DNA of 64,000 nucleotides, from positions 1 to 64,000 of the forward strand of contig CALAZW010000066.1 of assembly GCA_937926545.1 (NCBI GenBank), read 5' to 3'. The notes below the pieces were generated by a model, which was not told the origin of the DNA, did not search any database, and worked only from the letters and a program-made list of their open reading frames with translations. Source of the DNA: an uncultured Helcococcus sp. Lineage in GTDB: Bacteria; Bacillota; Clostridia; Tissierellales; Peptoniphilaceae. This document shows positions 53,774 to 63,932 of the stretch, piece by piece (positions within the stretch are counted from its first letter, which is position 1; each line of letters begins with the position of its first letter). Made by a program: the position numbers and the translations under genes.

Positions 53774-55345
53774 TCAGTTTTCTAATGCCTTTTCAATAAA
53801 TTTCATAAACAAGGCATGTGGCCTATTTGGTCTAGACTTATATTGTGGATGATATAGGGTTCCCACATGGAATTTGTTTTTAGTATATTCCATGATTTCT
53901 ACATAACCTTCATCCGCATTTACTGCTGATAATCTTATATTATTTGCTTCAAAAACTTCTTTGTAATCATTGTTAAATTCGTAGATATGTTTATGTCTTT
54001 CTACTATGTCTTCTTTTTCATAAATTTCATAGGCCATAGTATCTTTTTCTATCTTAATATTTCCATTTCCCAATCTTCTATCTTCTGTTGGGTTTTTAAT
54101 TAAAATTGGATTTTTACAGTTTTCATCAAATTCCTTTGAATTTGAATCTTCTAATTTTAATAGGTTCTTACCAGCTTCTAAAGCCAATACTTGCATTCCT
54201 AGACATACTCCCAAGTAAGGAATATCTTTTACTCTAGCATATTCACAAGCAAGTAATTTTCCTGAAATACCTGAAGCTCCAGATCCTGTAGGTACTACTA
54301 TACCATCTGCAAAGCTTAGCTTTTCATCCAGGTTGTCTTCAGTTAATTCTTCAGAATCTATAAAGTGAATATTAACCTTGGTTGATTGATTGTAACCTGC
54401 ATCCAATAGAGCTTGGTTTACTGAAAGGTAAGAATCTTCCAATTGTACATACTTACCAACCATGGCTAAGTCTATAGAGTGTTTTAGGTTTTTAAATCTT
54501 TCAACCATTTCTTCCCACTCATTAAAGTCATCTTTCTTAACATCAAGGTTTAATACCTTAATTATATATTCATCTATACCTTGTTTCTTAAGTGAAACTG
54601 GTACTTCGTAAATCAAGTCTACGTTTTCTGATTGTACTATGGCTTCCTTAGGTATATCACAGAATAAAGATATTTTTTCTTTTATTCCATCTGTAATATA
54701 CTCATCTGATCTTAAAACAAATACATTTGGTTTAATTCCATAGCTCATCAATTGTTTATATGAATGTTGAGTTGGCTTTGTCTTTAACTCACTACTTCCT
54801 GGTACTGTTGGCACTAAGGTAGTATGCATAAATAATACGTCTTCCTTATTATTTTCTGAGTAAATTTGTCTTATAGCTTCAATAAATGGAAGGGATTCTA
54901 TATCACCTACTGTTCCACCTATTTCAGTTATTATAACATCGGCATTAGTCTCTTCAGCAACTTTATAAACCTTTGCTTTTATTTCATCTGTTACATGAGG
55001 TATTACTTGTACAGTATTACCCTTAAATTCACCTCTTTTTTCTTTTTGGAAAACTGCATTGTAGATTTTTCCACTGGTTATAGATGAATCCTTGGTCAAT
55101 TCTTCATCTATAAATCTTTCATAGTGGCCCAAATCTAGGTCCGTTTCCCCGCCATCTTTTGTTACAAAAACTTCACCATGTTGTATTGGATTTAATAGAC
55201 CTGGATATACGTTTAAGTATGGGTCAAACTTTTGCATGAAAACAGAAAAACCTCTGTCCTTTAACAATCTTCCCACACTTGCGGCACTTATTCCCTTGCC
55301 TATTCCTGATACAACTCCACCTGTCATAAATATAAACTTTGTCAT
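53774..55345 (-). CDS. pyrG: CTP synthase
   Basis: A 523-residue enzyme that aminates UTP to CTP. The synthetase domain opens T-G-G-V-V-S-G-I-G-K-G; the glutamine amidotransferase domain has the catalytic cysteine in G-V-C-L-G-M-Q (near residue 380) and a late H-P-Q-Y-K-S-R-P. In Firmicutes pyrG is often controlled by CTP-sensitive attenuation; here the gene lies 12 nt after its upstream neighbour and no attenuator is visible. Confidence 0.96.
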   Translation of the reverse strand: MTKFIFMTGGVVSGIGKGISAASVGRLLKDRGFSVFMQKFDPYLNVYPGLLNPIQHGEVFVTKDGGETDLDLGHYERFIDEELTKDSSITSGKIYNAVFQKEKRGEFKGNTVQVIPHVTDEIKAKVYKVAEETNADVIITEIGGTVGDIESLPFIEAIRQIYSENNKEDVLFMHTTLVPTVPGSSELKTKPTQHSYKQLMSYGIKPNVFVLRSDEYITDGIKEKISLFCDIPKEAIVQSENVDLIYEVPVSLKKQGIDEYIIKVLNLDVKKDDFNEWEEMVERFKNLKHSIDLAMVGKYVQLEDSYLSVNQALLDAGYNQSTKVNIHFIDSEELTEDNLDEKLSFADGIVVPTGSGASGISGKLLACEYARVKDIPYLGVCLGMQVLALEAGKNLLKLEDSNSKEFDENCKNPILIKNPTEDRRLGNGNIKIEKDTMAYEIYEKEDIVERHKHIYEFNNDYKEVFEANNIRLSAVNADEGYVEIMEYTKNKFHVGTLYHPQYKSRPNRPHALFMKFIEKALEN

Positions 55346-55357
55346 CCTAAACTCCTA

Positions 55358-55864
55358 CTATTTGTTCAACTTGTATTTTCTAATCAATTCATTGATTTCA
55401 TCCACGTCTTCTTCCTTAACCTTAACGTAGTTTACTTTCTCTTCATAACCAATTTTTGATTTTAACACAAGTTCGGAATTTTTTAAATCAAAACCCCATT
55501 TTTTTAGTTCGTCCCATTTTATATAAGTTCCTTGATCGAATATTCCATCCTCTGTGATAAACATCTTTTCATTAGTTGTAATAATGAATAGTATGGCCAA
55601 AGTGACCATTAAAACACCTACTATCATCTGTTTGCCCAAAATATTCATAAAACCAAATCCAATTATTATAGCTGATAGGTAATATGTCCATTTATTTCTT
55701 GGCTTAGCGTACTCTATTTTTTCTGTTTTAATCTTGCTCTTTAGACTTAAGGATTTTATATACTTAATAAGCAACATAAGTATTAATCCACCATATAAAA
55801 TATAAATAAATGTACCGGGATTCTGATTTTTTGGTTCTGTAGATTTTTCAATTAAAAATTTCAT
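55358..55864 (-). CDS. Small membrane protein of unknown function (DUF5673-like C-terminus)
   Basis: A 168-residue protein with three hydrophobic helices (about 19-38, 61-78, 80-97) and a cytoplasmic tail with G-T-Y-I-K-W-D-E-L-K-K-W-G-F-D and V-D-E-I-N-E-L-I-R-K-Y. The strand-Trp-Asp pattern recalls PH-like DUF5673 domains; that assignment is tentative. It lies between ftsH and pyrG and is probably co-transcribed. Confidence 0.65.
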   Translation of the reverse strand: MKFLIEKSTEPKNQNPGTFIYILYGGLILMLLIKYIKSLSLKSKIKTEKIEYAKPRNKWTYYLSAIIIGFGFMNILGKQMIVGVLMVTLAILFIITTNEKMFITEDGIFDQGTYIKWDELKKWGFDLKNSELVLKSKIGYEEKVNYVKVKEEDVDEINELIRKYKLNK

Positions 55865-55876
55865 AGTTCCTCTCCG

Positions 55877-57736
55877 TTATAATAATTCGCCCTTAGCTTT
55901 TTCTATATCTTCATCTGTTATAGTGTCATCGTATTTTTGTGCAATAACTAAGAAATCTTCCCTTCTTAGGGTTTCTTTTTCCAATAATTCTAAGGATAAC
56001 TCTTCTAAAAAGTCTCTATTAGAGTTTAATAAATCCTTAGCATCTTCGTAGGCTTGGCCTATGATGTTTCTAACTTCTTCATCTATTTCCAAGGCAACCT
56101 TGTCTGAATAGTTGTTTGTTTTTCCATAGTCTCTACCTAAAAATACATCTGTATCATCACTTCCATATTGAATAGGTCCTAATTTATCACTCATACCATA
56201 GACTGTCACCATGGCTCTAGCTATCTTAGATGCTCTTTCAATATCATTTGAAGCACCTGTTGAAATATCATCCAAGACAATGGCTTCTGCTGCCCTACCA
56301 CCCAATAATGATACAATCTCATGGGTCATTTGTTTTTTTGTCATATAACTGGTATCTTCCTCTGGTATAAAGGCAGTAAATCCTCCTGCGCTTCCCCTAG
56401 GAATAATAGTTATCATATGAACTGGATCAGTTTCTGGTAAAAAGTGAGTTACTACAGCGTGACCTGCTTCATGGTAGGCTGTTAATTTTCTTTCTTTTTC
56501 AATTATTACCCTACTTCTCTTGGCTGGTCCTGCTATTACCTTAATAGTAGCCTCTTCTAAAATCTCAGGTGTTATTTCACTTTGATTATGTCTAGCTGTT
56601 AATAAGGCAGCCTCATTGGTCAAGTTTTCCAAGTCTGCAGGTGAAAATCCAACAGTGCTCTTGGCTATATTTTCCAAATCAACCCTATCTGATAACCTTT
56701 TATTTTTTATATGAACCTTTAATATTTCTAATCTTTCTCTTACATCTGGCATACCTATTTGAACTCTTCTATCAAATCTACCCGGTCTTAATAAGGCTGG
56801 ATCTAAAATGTCTGGCCTATTTGTTGCAGCCATCATGATTATACCTTCATTTGAATCAAAACCGTCCATTTCAACCAATAGTTGGTTTAAGGTTTGCTCT
56901 CTTTCGTCATGGCCTCCGCCTAAGCCGGCCCCTCTTCTTCTACCTACAGCATCAATCTCATCTATAAAAATGATACATGGAGAATTTTTCTTGGCCTCTT
57001 TAAACATATCTCTAACTCTGGAAGCTCCTACTCCGACAAACATTTCCACGAAGTCAGAACCACTTATACTGTAAAAAGGAACTCCTGCCTCTCCGGCTAC
57101 AGCCTTAGAAATATAAGTCTTACCTGTTCCTGGAGGTCCTACTAAAAGTATACCCTTTGGAATCCTAGCCCCTTGGTCTATATATTTTTTAGGTTGTTTT
57201 AAGAATTCTACAACTTCTAAAAGCTCTTCTTTTTCTTCTTTAAGACCTGCTACTTCATCAAAGGTAACCTTCTTGCCCTTCATCTCATGTAGTTGGGCCC
57301 TACTCTTACCAAAATTCATAGCCTGTGAGTTACCGCCCTGGGTCTTTTGCATTAGCATATACCATAGAAGGGCGAAGCCTACTAGCATGATTAAAGGTGT
57401 TAAGAGTTGTAGATAGATTGGCTCCTTAGCCTCTCTCTCTCCATCATACTTAATTTCTTTATTTTCCACCCTATCCTTTAGATAGTCCTTGTAGAAACTT
57501 TCTTGAAACTCTTTAGGTAACTCTGCAAAGAACTTACTGTCATCCTTCAGAGTTCCCTCTACTGTTCCACCAATCGTCTTAATTTCCTTAACCTTATTTT
57601 CTTCTATCTTGGTCACAAGTTCTGTGACGTCAATTCTCTTACCCTTATTAAAACTATTGCCAAAATATTGAAATATTAAGGTCAAAATTAATATGGGAAT
57701 AAGGTAGGAAAAAATAGTTTTCTTTTTATTTTCCAA
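55877..57736 (-). CDS. ftsH: ATP-dependent zinc metalloprotease FtsH
   Basis: A 619-residue membrane-anchored AAA+ protease that removes misfolded membrane and some soluble proteins. Two TM helices (about 7-25 and 110-130) flank an external domain; Walker A G-P-P-G-T-G-K-T lies near 202, Walker B F-I-D-E-I-D-A-V near 258, and the zinc motif H-E-A-G-H near 422. The start is TTG, 7 nt after AGGAGG; an out-of-frame ATG lies between them. Follows hpt by 11 nt, as in other Firmicutes. Confidence 0.96.
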   Translation of the reverse strand: MENKKKTIFSYLIPILILTLIFQYFGNSFNKGKRIDVTELVTKIEENKVKEIKTIGGTVEGTLKDDSKFFAELPKEFQESFYKDYLKDRVENKEIKYDGEREAKEPIYLQLLTPLIMLVGFALLWYMLMQKTQGGNSQAMNFGKSRAQLHEMKGKKVTFDEVAGLKEEKEELLEVVEFLKQPKKYIDQGARIPKGILLVGPPGTGKTYISKAVAGEAGVPFYSISGSDFVEMFVGVGASRVRDMFKEAKKNSPCIIFIDEIDAVGRRRGAGLGGGHDEREQTLNQLLVEMDGFDSNEGIIMMAATNRPDILDPALLRPGRFDRRVQIGMPDVRERLEILKVHIKNKRLSDRVDLENIAKSTVGFSPADLENLTNEAALLTARHNQSEITPEILEEATIKVIAGPAKRSRVIIEKERKLTAYHEAGHAVVTHFLPETDPVHMITIIPRGSAGGFTAFIPEEDTSYMTKKQMTHEIVSLLGGRAAEAIVLDDISTGASNDIERASKIARAMVTVYGMSDKLGPIQYGSDDTDVFLGRDYGKTNNYSDKVALEIDEEVRNIIGQAYEDAKDLLNSNRDFLEELSLELLEKETLRREDFLVIAQKYDDTITDEDIEKAKGELL

Positions 57737-57747
57737 TCATATACCTC

Positions 57748-58311
57748 CTACTCATATACTTCTCTTTTAATAGTTCCTATAAATGGAAGATTTCTATATT
57801 TTTCTGCATAGTCTATACCATAACCTACTACAAATTCGTCTGGTATATTAAACCCTAGATAATCAACCTTAACATCTACTATTCTTCTTTCTGGCTTGTT
57901 TAATAGGGTAGCTATTTTAATAGAATTCGCCTTTCTAGCCTCCATTGTTTTTACAAGATAAGAAAGAGTATAGCCTGTATCTATAATATCTTCGATGATT
58001 ATTACATTTTTACCCTCTATGTTTTGATCCAAATCCTTAAGCAATCTAACATCTCCTGTTGAGGTAGTACTTTGGCCATAACTTGACACGGACATAAAGT
58101 CAAAGGTCACTGGTAATTCTATTTCTCTAGATAAATCAGTTAAAAAGAAAACTGAACCTTTAAGAATTCCAACTAATACTAAAGGTTCCTTTGAATCCTT
58201 ATAGTCCTCTGTTATTTGTTTACCTAGCTCAGCTATCTTTTCCTTAATTTCATCGCTGCCAAGCAATACTTTCTCAACTTCCTTTAAATTTGTAATATCG
58301 TCTTTTTTCAT
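57748..58311 (-). CDS. hpt: Hypoxanthine phosphoribosyltransferase
   Basis: A 187-residue purine salvage enzyme making IMP/GMP from hypoxanthine/guanine and PRPP. The PRPP-binding motif is [13 protein letters not shown] (near 104), with G-I-L-K-G-S-V-F near 48 and a late [14 protein letters not shown]. It overlaps tilS by 4 nt in the conserved tilS-hpt-ftsH arrangement. Confidence 0.96.
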   Translation of the reverse strand: MKKDDITNLKEVEKVLLGSDEIKEKIAELGKQITEDYKDSKEPLVLVGILKGSVFFLTDLSREIELPVTFDFMSVSSYGQSTTSTGDVRLLKDLDQNIEGKNVIIIEDIIDTGYTLSYLVKTMEARKANSIKIATLLNKPERRIVDVKVDYLGFNIPDEFVVGYGIDYAEKYRNLPFIGTIKREVYE

Positions 58312-59654
58312 ATTTCCTCCACTTTTATTCCTATTCTTTTACCGGTACTACCAGTCCTGTCTGCCCTATAAGAGCCCAACATAGAAACCTGTCCATCAAG
58401 TTCTACTATGGGAATAAAATCTCTGTCGTATTTATCTACTCTCTTATCAATTAAAAAATCCTTTAATTTAACATCCCTCTTGTTGATTTTAAGTCTATCA
58501 CCATTTCTTCTTTGCCTTATAACAATTGATGATTGATCTTCAACTAGAAAAACATTATATTCCCCTTCATCTTCATTGAAGTCTTTCAATAGGTCTATCC
58601 TGTAGCCATTTATTTCTAAACTATGGTTTCCATAGGCCAGGGAGATTTCCTCCTTTAGCTGGTTAATCCTATCATCTAGAAGGATTATTAAACGGTCAAA
58701 GGATCTATAAACTAAAATATCATTTATTTTCTTTTCCTTGCCGCTTTTAGATCTGGCTATGTCTATAAACTCACTATAGTGCTTATAGGTAAAGCCCTCA
58801 TTGCTACTTCTTATCCTATTGATTTCATCCCTAATTAAATCTATTTTAAATGTCTCATCCAATTTAAGAAATTCTCTCACATTAAGAATTGTTTTCTTCT
58901 TATATTTTTTTATATAGGCCTTGCTAAATTCCCTATCCTTCAACTTATTCATAGCAAGCAATTGATCTTTTGATATTTCAGATAGTCTGATTAGAGCGTC
59001 TTTAAAGCTTTTATTATATTCATTTTCAATCTTGGGAATTAAATCATTTCTAATTTTGTTTCTGGTATATTCATTTTCAAAATTAGTATGGTCTTGGACA
59101 TAGGCCAAGTCTTTATCCCTTATATAACCCTCTATCTCATCTCTTGAAACATTTAAAATAGGCCTAATGATTGCCCCATTCCTTATGGGTATACCCTTAA
59201 GCCCATCCAGTCCCGTCCCCCTAATTATTCTCATTAGTACGGTTTCAGCCTGGTCATCCCTATTATGGGCCAAAGCCACCTTCCACTTAGATGGTTGATC
59301 CTTAGAATTAATTATCTCTTCAAAAAAGGAATATCTTATTTCACGTCCTGCCTGTTCACTGGATATTTTATTCTCCAATGCATACTCATCCATATTTACT
59401 CTTTTTATATGGAAGTTCAAGCCATAGTCCTGGCAGATGGACTCTACAAACTTTTCATCCCTATTGGCATACTTCCCCCTAATCATATGGTTAATATGAC
59501 ACACTTCCAGGTGAAGCTTGTATTTATCTTTTAAATTATAAATAGTATTTAGCATAACCATGGAATCCATTCCGCCAGATACAGCCAATAAGATATTGTC
59601 GTTTTCTTCTATTAATGAATGCTTTTCTATATCATCCAAAATTATATTATACAT
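58308..59654 (-). CDS. tilS: tRNA(Ile)-lysidine synthase
   Basis: A 448-residue enzyme that converts C34 of the tRNA-Ile CAU anticodon to lysidine. The PP-loop A-V-S-G-G-M-D-S-M is near residue 26, followed by C-H-I-N-H-M-I-R-G and [11 protein letters not shown] near 130; the C-terminal TilS domain spans about 370-448. The TTG reading at 59666 is rejected: GGGGA is spaced for ATG 59654. Confidence 0.93.
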   Translation of the reverse strand: MYNIILDDIEKHSLIEENDNILLAVSGGMDSMVMLNTIYNLKDKYKLHLEVCHINHMIRGKYANRDEKFVESICQDYGLNFHIKRVNMDEYALENKISSEQAGREIRYSFFEEIINSKDQPSKWKVALAHNRDDQAETVLMRIIRGTGLDGLKGIPIRNGAIIRPILNVSRDEIEGYIRDKDLAYVQDHTNFENEYTRNKIRNDLIPKIENEYNKSFKDALIRLSEISKDQLLAMNKLKDREFSKAYIKKYKKKTILNVREFLKLDETFKIDLIRDEINRIRSSNEGFTYKHYSEFIDIARSKSGKEKKINDILVYRSFDRLIILLDDRINQLKEEISLAYGNHSLEINGYRIDLLKDFNEDEGEYNVFLVEDQSSIVIRQRRNGDRLKINKRDVKLKDFLIDKRVDKYDRDFIPIVELDGQVSMLGSYRADRTGSTGKRIGIKVEEI

Positions 59655-59666
59655 AATATTCCCCAA

Positions 59667-59960
59667 TTAGTCATTATCTTTTACATAAACTTTTTCATTT
59701 GGTTTTATCATTCCCAAATCTTCCCTGGCTCTTTTTTCAATAAATTCTAGGGAGTTTACATTTTTCATTTCGTTTTTTAATGAATTAATTTCCATCTTTA
59801 ATTCTTCTTGCTCGGTCTTCATCTTTTCCTCATTGCTTCTTATGTTTTTAAGCTTTATTTTCTGGTTGACAAAGGCCATCAAGAGTATAATCAATAAAAC
59901 ACCTATTCCAACTATGATCTTTGAATAGGAAGATTTTTTTTGTTTTTTCTTCTTAGTCAT
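59667..59960 (-). CDS. divIC: Septum formation initiator, DivIC/FtsB family
   Basis: A 97-residue bitopic protein: basic N-terminus, one TM helix (about 12-32), then a coiled coil of about 35 residues and the family motif F-I-E-K-R-A-R-E-D-L-G-M-I-K-P-N-E. It partners FtsL and DivIB at the septum. Overlaps rqcP by 1 nt. Sporulation genes yabP and yabQ, which separate these two in spore-formers, are missing. Confidence 0.92.
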   Translation of the reverse strand: MTKKKKQKKSSYSKIIVGIGVLLIILLMAFVNQKIKLKNIRSNEEKMKTEQEELKMEINSLKNEMKNVNSLEFIEKRAREDLGMIKPNEKVYVKDND

Positions 59961-60199
59961 TAAATCACCTTATACATGTTTTCTGCCTGGTTTTTTGGCA
60001 CGTGTTCATTAACATTCAAAACCTCTACCTTTACCAAGTTTTCTCCAAATTTAATCTCTATAACATCTCCTAGACCTACTTCAAAACCAGCCTTAACCGT
60101 CTTTCCATTTACAGCTACCCTGCCTAGTTCACAGGCTTCCTTGGCCACAGTTCTTCTCTTTATAAGTCTAGAGTTTTTTAAAAATTTATCAATTCTCAT
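59960..60199 (-). CDS. rqcP: S4-domain ribosome quality control protein RqcP (YabO)
   Basis: A 79-residue protein that is essentially one S4 RNA-binding domain: M-R-I-D-K-F-L-K-N-S-R-L-I-K-R-R-T-V-A, then G-R-V-A-V-N-G-K. RqcP works with RqcH in adding C-terminal alanine tails on stalled 50S subunits. First gene of an eleven-gene run ending at the MATE gene; GGAGG precedes the ATG. Confidence 0.92.
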   Translation of the reverse strand: MRIDKFLKNSRLIKRRTVAKEACELGRVAVNGKTVKAGFEVGLGDVIEIKFGENLVKVEVLNVNEHVPKNQAENMYKVI

Positions 60200-60223
60200 A
60201 CTTCCTCCATTTCTATCTATATA

Positions 60224-60254
60224 ATTATAACATAAGATAATTTATTGGTATAAT
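60224..60254. promoter_or_regulatory. Overlapping divergent promoters of rqcP and dinB
   Basis: Minus strand: TGTTATAAT (-10 at plus 60224-60229) for rqcP. Plus strand: TGGTATAAT (-10 at 60249-60254) for dinB, with a start near 60261 that leaves almost no leader before the GAGGTG. Each -10 lies in the other's -35 region. Confidence 0.55.
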
Positions 60255-60272
60255 ATTTATGAGGTGAAATCA

Positions 60273-61343
60273 TTGGAAAAGCTAGAAAAAGACTTAAATT
60301 TTTGTCATGTGGATATGGATGCCTTTTATGCCAGTTTGGAAATGCAAAGACATCCCCATCTAAAGGGGCAACCTATGGTTGTTGGAGGCAAAAGTAAAAA
60401 AGGTATTATTACCACAGCCAACTATGAGGCCAGAAAATTTGGTCTCCATTCAGCCATGCCTATTTTTATGGCAAAAAGTCTTTGCCCCCAGGTTATTGTT
60501 ATCCCAACTGATATGGACTACTATAGGAGAAAAAGTCGAGAAATCTTTCATATTTTAGAAGGCTTCACAGATAATATAGAAAAAGTATCTGTAGATGAGG
60601 CCTACCTGGATATTTCAAATATAGCTGACTCAAGAGAGCTTATAGCCCTTAATATCCAAGAAGAAGTATTTAAGCAAACAGGCCTCACCCTATCTGTAGG
60701 CATATCCTATAATAAATTTTTAGCCAAATTAGCTTCTGATTGGCATAAACCTTCTGGCATTAAAATAATCAATAGACAAATGGTTCCTGATATTTTACTG
60801 CCCCTAGACATATCCAAGGTCCATGGCATAGGTCAAAAGACTGAAAACAGGTTAAATAAGATTGGAATCTATACAGTTAAAGATTTATACCAGTTGGATA
60901 GGTCCTATTTAAGGGATAATTTTGGAAAATCAGGAAGTGAAATTTATGATAGGATAAGAGGCTTGGACGATAGAAAAATCGAAGATGATATAGAAAGAAA
61001 ATCCATTGGTATAGAAAGAACTTTAGATAAAAATATTAATTCAATTGAAGAATTATTAAAAATAATTAATTATTTTGCTAGAGATTTATCTAATGACTTA
61101 AAGTCAAAAAACGTCCTAGCAAAGCGCTTTACTGTTAAACTTAAAAGAGCTGACTTTCAAGTAAGAACTAAATCCTACACCCTAGCTGAGTATACAGATA
61201 GCCTAAAAACCATAGAAGATTTGGCTAAAACACTATTATTGGGTATGTATAATAATGAAGAGATAAGGTTGGTAGGTCTTACAGCCTTTGACCTTCAAGA
61301 CAATAGTATAAAACAGGAAAACTTTTTTGAAATCCTGAAATAA
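60273..61343 (+). CDS. dinB: DNA polymerase IV (Y family)
   Basis: A 356-residue translesion polymerase. It has V-D-M-D-A-F-Y-A (catalytic aspartate near residue 13), S-V-D-E-A-Y-L-D near 108, G-I-S-Y-N-K-F-L-A-K-L near 150, an HhH region near 185 and a little-finger domain. A TTG at 60273 is preferred because GAGGTG (60261-60266) fits it; a GTG at 60264 lies within that ribosome site. The last residues do not show a clear clamp-binding motif; E-N-F-F-E-I near the end is a weak candidate. Confidence 0.93.
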   Translation: MEKLEKDLNFCHVDMDAFYASLEMQRHPHLKGQPMVVGGKSKKGIITTANYEARKFGLHSAMPIFMAKSLCPQVIVIPTDMDYYRRKSREIFHILEGFTDNIEKVSVDEAYLDISNIADSRELIALNIQEEVFKQTGLTLSVGISYNKFLAKLASDWHKPSGIKIINRQMVPDILLPLDISKVHGIGQKTENRLNKIGIYTVKDLYQLDRSYLRDNFGKSGSEIYDRIRGLDDRKIEDDIERKSIGIERTLDKNINSIEELLKIINYFARDLSNDLKSKNVLAKRFTVKLKRADFQVRTKSYTLAEYTDSLKTIEDLAKTLLLGMYNNEEIRLVGLTAFDLQDNSIKQENFFEILK

Positions 61344-61344
61344 T

Positions 61345-61394
61345 ATGTAGAATGATTGGTTATTTTTTATCAATGTAGTACTATATATATGTAG
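61345..61394 (+). promoter_or_regulatory. PTS promoter with three ATGTAG repeats
   Basis: TTGGTT (61356-61361), 17 nt, then TACTAT (61379-61384). ATGTAG occurs at 61345, 61373 and 61389: before the -35, next to the -10 and at the expected start. They may be regulator sites; no catabolite-response element or antiterminator hairpin was clear. Confidence 0.45.
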
Positions 61395-61428
61395 TTTATA
61401 CTATAAAAATTTATATAAGGAGGACAAT

Positions 61429-62916
61429 ATGAAACAAAAACTACAAAGATTGGGTAAATCTTTAATGCAACCAGTTGCCGTGTTACCACTTGCCGCATTA
61501 TTAATGGGTGTGGGTTACTGGATCGACCCTCAAGGTTGGGGTAGTGGAAATGCCTTCGCAGCTTTCTTCATCAAATCCGGAGCAGCTATTCTTGATAATT
61601 TAGGACTTATATTTGCTGTCGGTGTTGCTTTTGGTTTATCTAAAGACAAAAATGGTGCTTCAGCGCTGGCAGGTTTAGTAGCCTTTTTGACTATGACTAC
61701 CTTACTTAGCCAACCTTCAGTTGCCATGTTAAAGTCAGTCGATTTAGAAGCTTGGAAGGAAGCTGACAAGTTCCAAGCAGCAGCTTTTGATGCAGTTAAT
61801 AATAAGAATGTTTTGTTTGGTATTTTAGCAGGGGTACTTGGTTCAGCAGCTTATAACAAGTTCTATCAAGTAAAATTACCTGATGCCCTAGCATTTTTCA
61901 GTGGTAGAAGGTTAACTCCTATTATGGCTTCATTTTATGCTATTATTGCATCCATTGTTTTATTCTTCGTATGGCCTATAGTTTATGTAGGCTTAGTAAA
62001 ATTTGGTAATGCCATATCCAAGATGGGACCACTGGGAGCAGGACTTTATGCCTTCTTCAACAGACTATTAATTCCAACCGGTTTACATCATGCCTTAAAC
62101 TCAGTTTTCTGGTTTGATTTAGTTGGTATTAATGATATTGGTAAATTCTGGAATACTCCAGCCAATGAATTGGCTAGTATAATTACTGATACCTACTATC
62201 CAGGTATGTATCAAGCAGGATTCTTCCCAATAATGATGTTTGGTCTACCAGGTGCAGCTCTAGCCATGTATAAGACAGCAAAACCTGAAAAGAAACAATA
62301 TGCTAAATCCCTATTATTAGCAGGTGCCTTGGCATCCTTCCTAACAGGGGTTACAGAACCTTTAGAATTTTCATTTATGTTCTTGGCTCCAGGGCTATAT
62401 TTAGTTCACGCCCTATTCACTGGTATATCAGTAGCCATAGTATCATCTATGAAAATAGCCGCTGGTTTTGGATTTAGTGCAGGTTTAATTGACTATATAC
62501 TAAGTTTAAGAATTCCAGCCCACAACAAGACCTTGTATCTAATTCCTATCGGCCTAGTTTTCTTCGCCCTATACTACTTCGTATTTAGAGCGATCATCCT
62601 AAAGAAGGACTTGAAAACCCCAGGTAGAGAAGATGATGTTGATGAGCATGAAGGACAAACTCTTTCAGCTGATACAAACTTTAGTCAAATGGCTAAAATC
62701 ATCTTAGAAGGTTTAGGTGGAAGTGATAATATCGATACAACTGACTACTGTATAACAAGACTAAGACTTGAGGTAAAAGACCATGCCCTAGTTGATGAGG
62801 ATAAGATTAAGGAAGCTAATGTTTCCGGTATTGTAAGACCTTCTCAAAAGTCTGTTCAAGTAATCATTGGACCACAAGTTCAAGCAGTTTATGACGAATT
62901 TATCAAGTTGATCTAA
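61429..62916 (+). CDS. PTS glucose/N-acetylglucosamine-type permease, EIIBC
   Basis: A 495-residue sugar phosphotransferase permease. The EIIC domain (about 1-400) has about ten helices and the segments G-L-H-H-A-L-N-S-V-F-W-F-D and G-V-T-E-P-L-E-F-S-F-M-F, typical of the Glc/GlcNAc group and closest by eye to NagE. The EIIB domain (about 415-495) carries phospho-acceptor Cys441 in D-Y-C-I-T-R-L-R-L. EIIA is absent here and starts as a separate gene at 63919. Exact sugar is inferred. Confidence 0.9.
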   Translation: MKQKLQRLGKSLMQPVAVLPLAALLMGVGYWIDPQGWGSGNAFAAFFIKSGAAILDNLGLIFAVGVAFGLSKDKNGASALAGLVAFLTMTTLLSQPSVAMLKSVDLEAWKEADKFQAAAFDAVNNKNVLFGILAGVLGSAAYNKFYQVKLPDALAFFSGRRLTPIMASFYAIIASIVLFFVWPIVYVGLVKFGNAISKMGPLGAGLYAFFNRLLIPTGLHHALNSVFWFDLVGINDIGKFWNTPANELASIITDTYYPGMYQAGFFPIMMFGLPGAALAMYKTAKPEKKQYAKSLLLAGALASFLTGVTEPLEFSFMFLAPGLYLVHALFTGISVAIVSSMKIAAGFGFSAGLIDYILSLRIPAHNKTLYLIPIGLVFFALYYFVFRAIILKKDLKTPGREDDVDEHEGQTLSADTNFSQMAKIILEGLGGSDNIDTTDYCITRLRLEVKDHALVDEDKIKEANVSGIVRPSQKSVQVIIGPQVQAVYDEFIKLI

Positions 62917-62921
62917 ATATT

Positions 62922-62945
62922 AGGCACCTAAAGGTGCCTTTTTTA
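62922..62945 (+). terminator. Terminator after the PTS permease
   Basis: AGGCACCT and AGGTGCCT form an 8-bp stem with a tight loop, followed by six T. Confidence 0.88.
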
Positions 62946-62968
62946 TTTCTTTTTATATTTAAAATATT

Positions 62969-62977
62969 TGCTATAAT
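62969..62977 (+). promoter_or_regulatory. Extended -10 element before the DUF7916-like gene
   Basis: TGCTATAAT, 22 nt before the ATG, with no good -35. It follows the PTS terminator, so this gene and the EIIA gene have their own promoter. Confidence 0.55.
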
Positions 62978-62999
62978 TAATATATGAATGGAGGTAAGT

Positions 63000-63932
63000 A
63001 TGGTAAAAAGATATTTAGACGTAAATTTATCTGATATTGAAAAAATGACTAAGAAGGATAAATTAGACAGTATTAAGTTATCTGAAGGTAGAACATTAGT
63101 TACAGAGGTCATTGGAGCCTTCCCTGGTATGTTGGGAGATATATCCAATGCAGAATTGGCTGCTGCCTTTGGCTCAGATATTCTTTTGTTAAATGTATAC
63201 GATGTTGATAAACCATATTTTTATGGCATAGAAGCTGATAATATTATAGGGGAAATCAAGAAAAGAACGGGTAGACTAGTAGGTGTAAACTTGGAACCTG
63301 TCGATGAATCCTTGGATATGGTTCAAGAAAAAAGATCCATTGCTCCTGGCAGAACTGCCAAGCTGGAAAATGTAAAAAAACTAATTGATGATGGTTGCGA
63401 TTTTATTGTATTAACTGGTAATCCTGCGACTGGGGTTACCAATGAAAAAATCCAGCATTCTATTAAAGAAATTAGAAAACACTTTGGACAAGAAATCATG
63501 ATTTTCGCTGGTAAGATGCACTCAGCTGGAGATATAAATGAAATTGGCAGTAAACTTTATTCTAAAGAACTAGCCCTTGACTTTATAGAAGCTGGAGCAG
63601 ATGTTTTATTACTTCCCGCCCCAGGAACTGTACCTGGCTTTACCATGGAAATGGCCAAGGAAATAATAGATCTAGCCCATGACAAGGACACCTTGACCCT
63701 GACAGCCATTGGAACATCCCAAGAAGGTTCTGATCAAGATACCATTAGAAGGATAGCCCTAATGTCCAAGATGGCAGGTACTGACATGCATCATGTTGGT
63801 GATGCAGGCATATGCCCTGGTGTTTCAACACCTGAAAATATTATGGCTTATTCCATCGTTATTAAAGGAAAAAGACATACTTATAGAAGAATGGCAAGAA
63901 CAATAGAAGGAGGAAAAGATGGGATTATTTAG
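63000..63932 (+). CDS. DUF7916-like TIM-barrel protein of a PTS locus
   Basis: A 310-residue soluble protein. The alternating strand-helix order and segments S-E-G-R-T-L-V, G-V-N-L-E-P-V-D-E, L-T-G-N-P-A-T-G-V-T-N, A-G-K-M-H-S-A-G, P-A-P-G-T-V-P-G and I-G-T-S-Q-E-G fit a family, now listed as DUF7916, previously annotated as PEP phosphonomutase-like and found beside sugar PTS genes. Enzyme activity is unproven. GGAGG fixes the ATG at 63000. It overlaps the EIIA gene by 14 nt. Confidence 0.75.
   Translation: MVKRYLDVNLSDIEKMTKKDKLDSIKLSEGRTLVTEVIGAFPGMLGDISNAELAAAFGSDILLLNVYDVDKPYFYGIEADNIIGEIKKRTGRLVGVNLEPVDESLDMVQEKRSIAPGRTAKLENVKKLIDDGCDFIVLTGNPATGVTNEKIQHSIKEIRKHFGQEIMIFAGKMHSAGDINEIGSKLYSKELALDFIEAGADVLLLPAPGTVPGFTMEMAKEIIDLAHDKDTLTLTAIGTSQEGSDQDTIRRIALMSKMAGTDMHHVGDAGICPGVSTPENIMAYSIVIKGKRHTYRRMARTIEGGKDGII

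Noticed and set aside
53774..55370. CTP-sensitive attenuator before pyrG
   Set aside because: Only 12 nt separate pyrG from the gene before it and no hairpin with a T-run is present.
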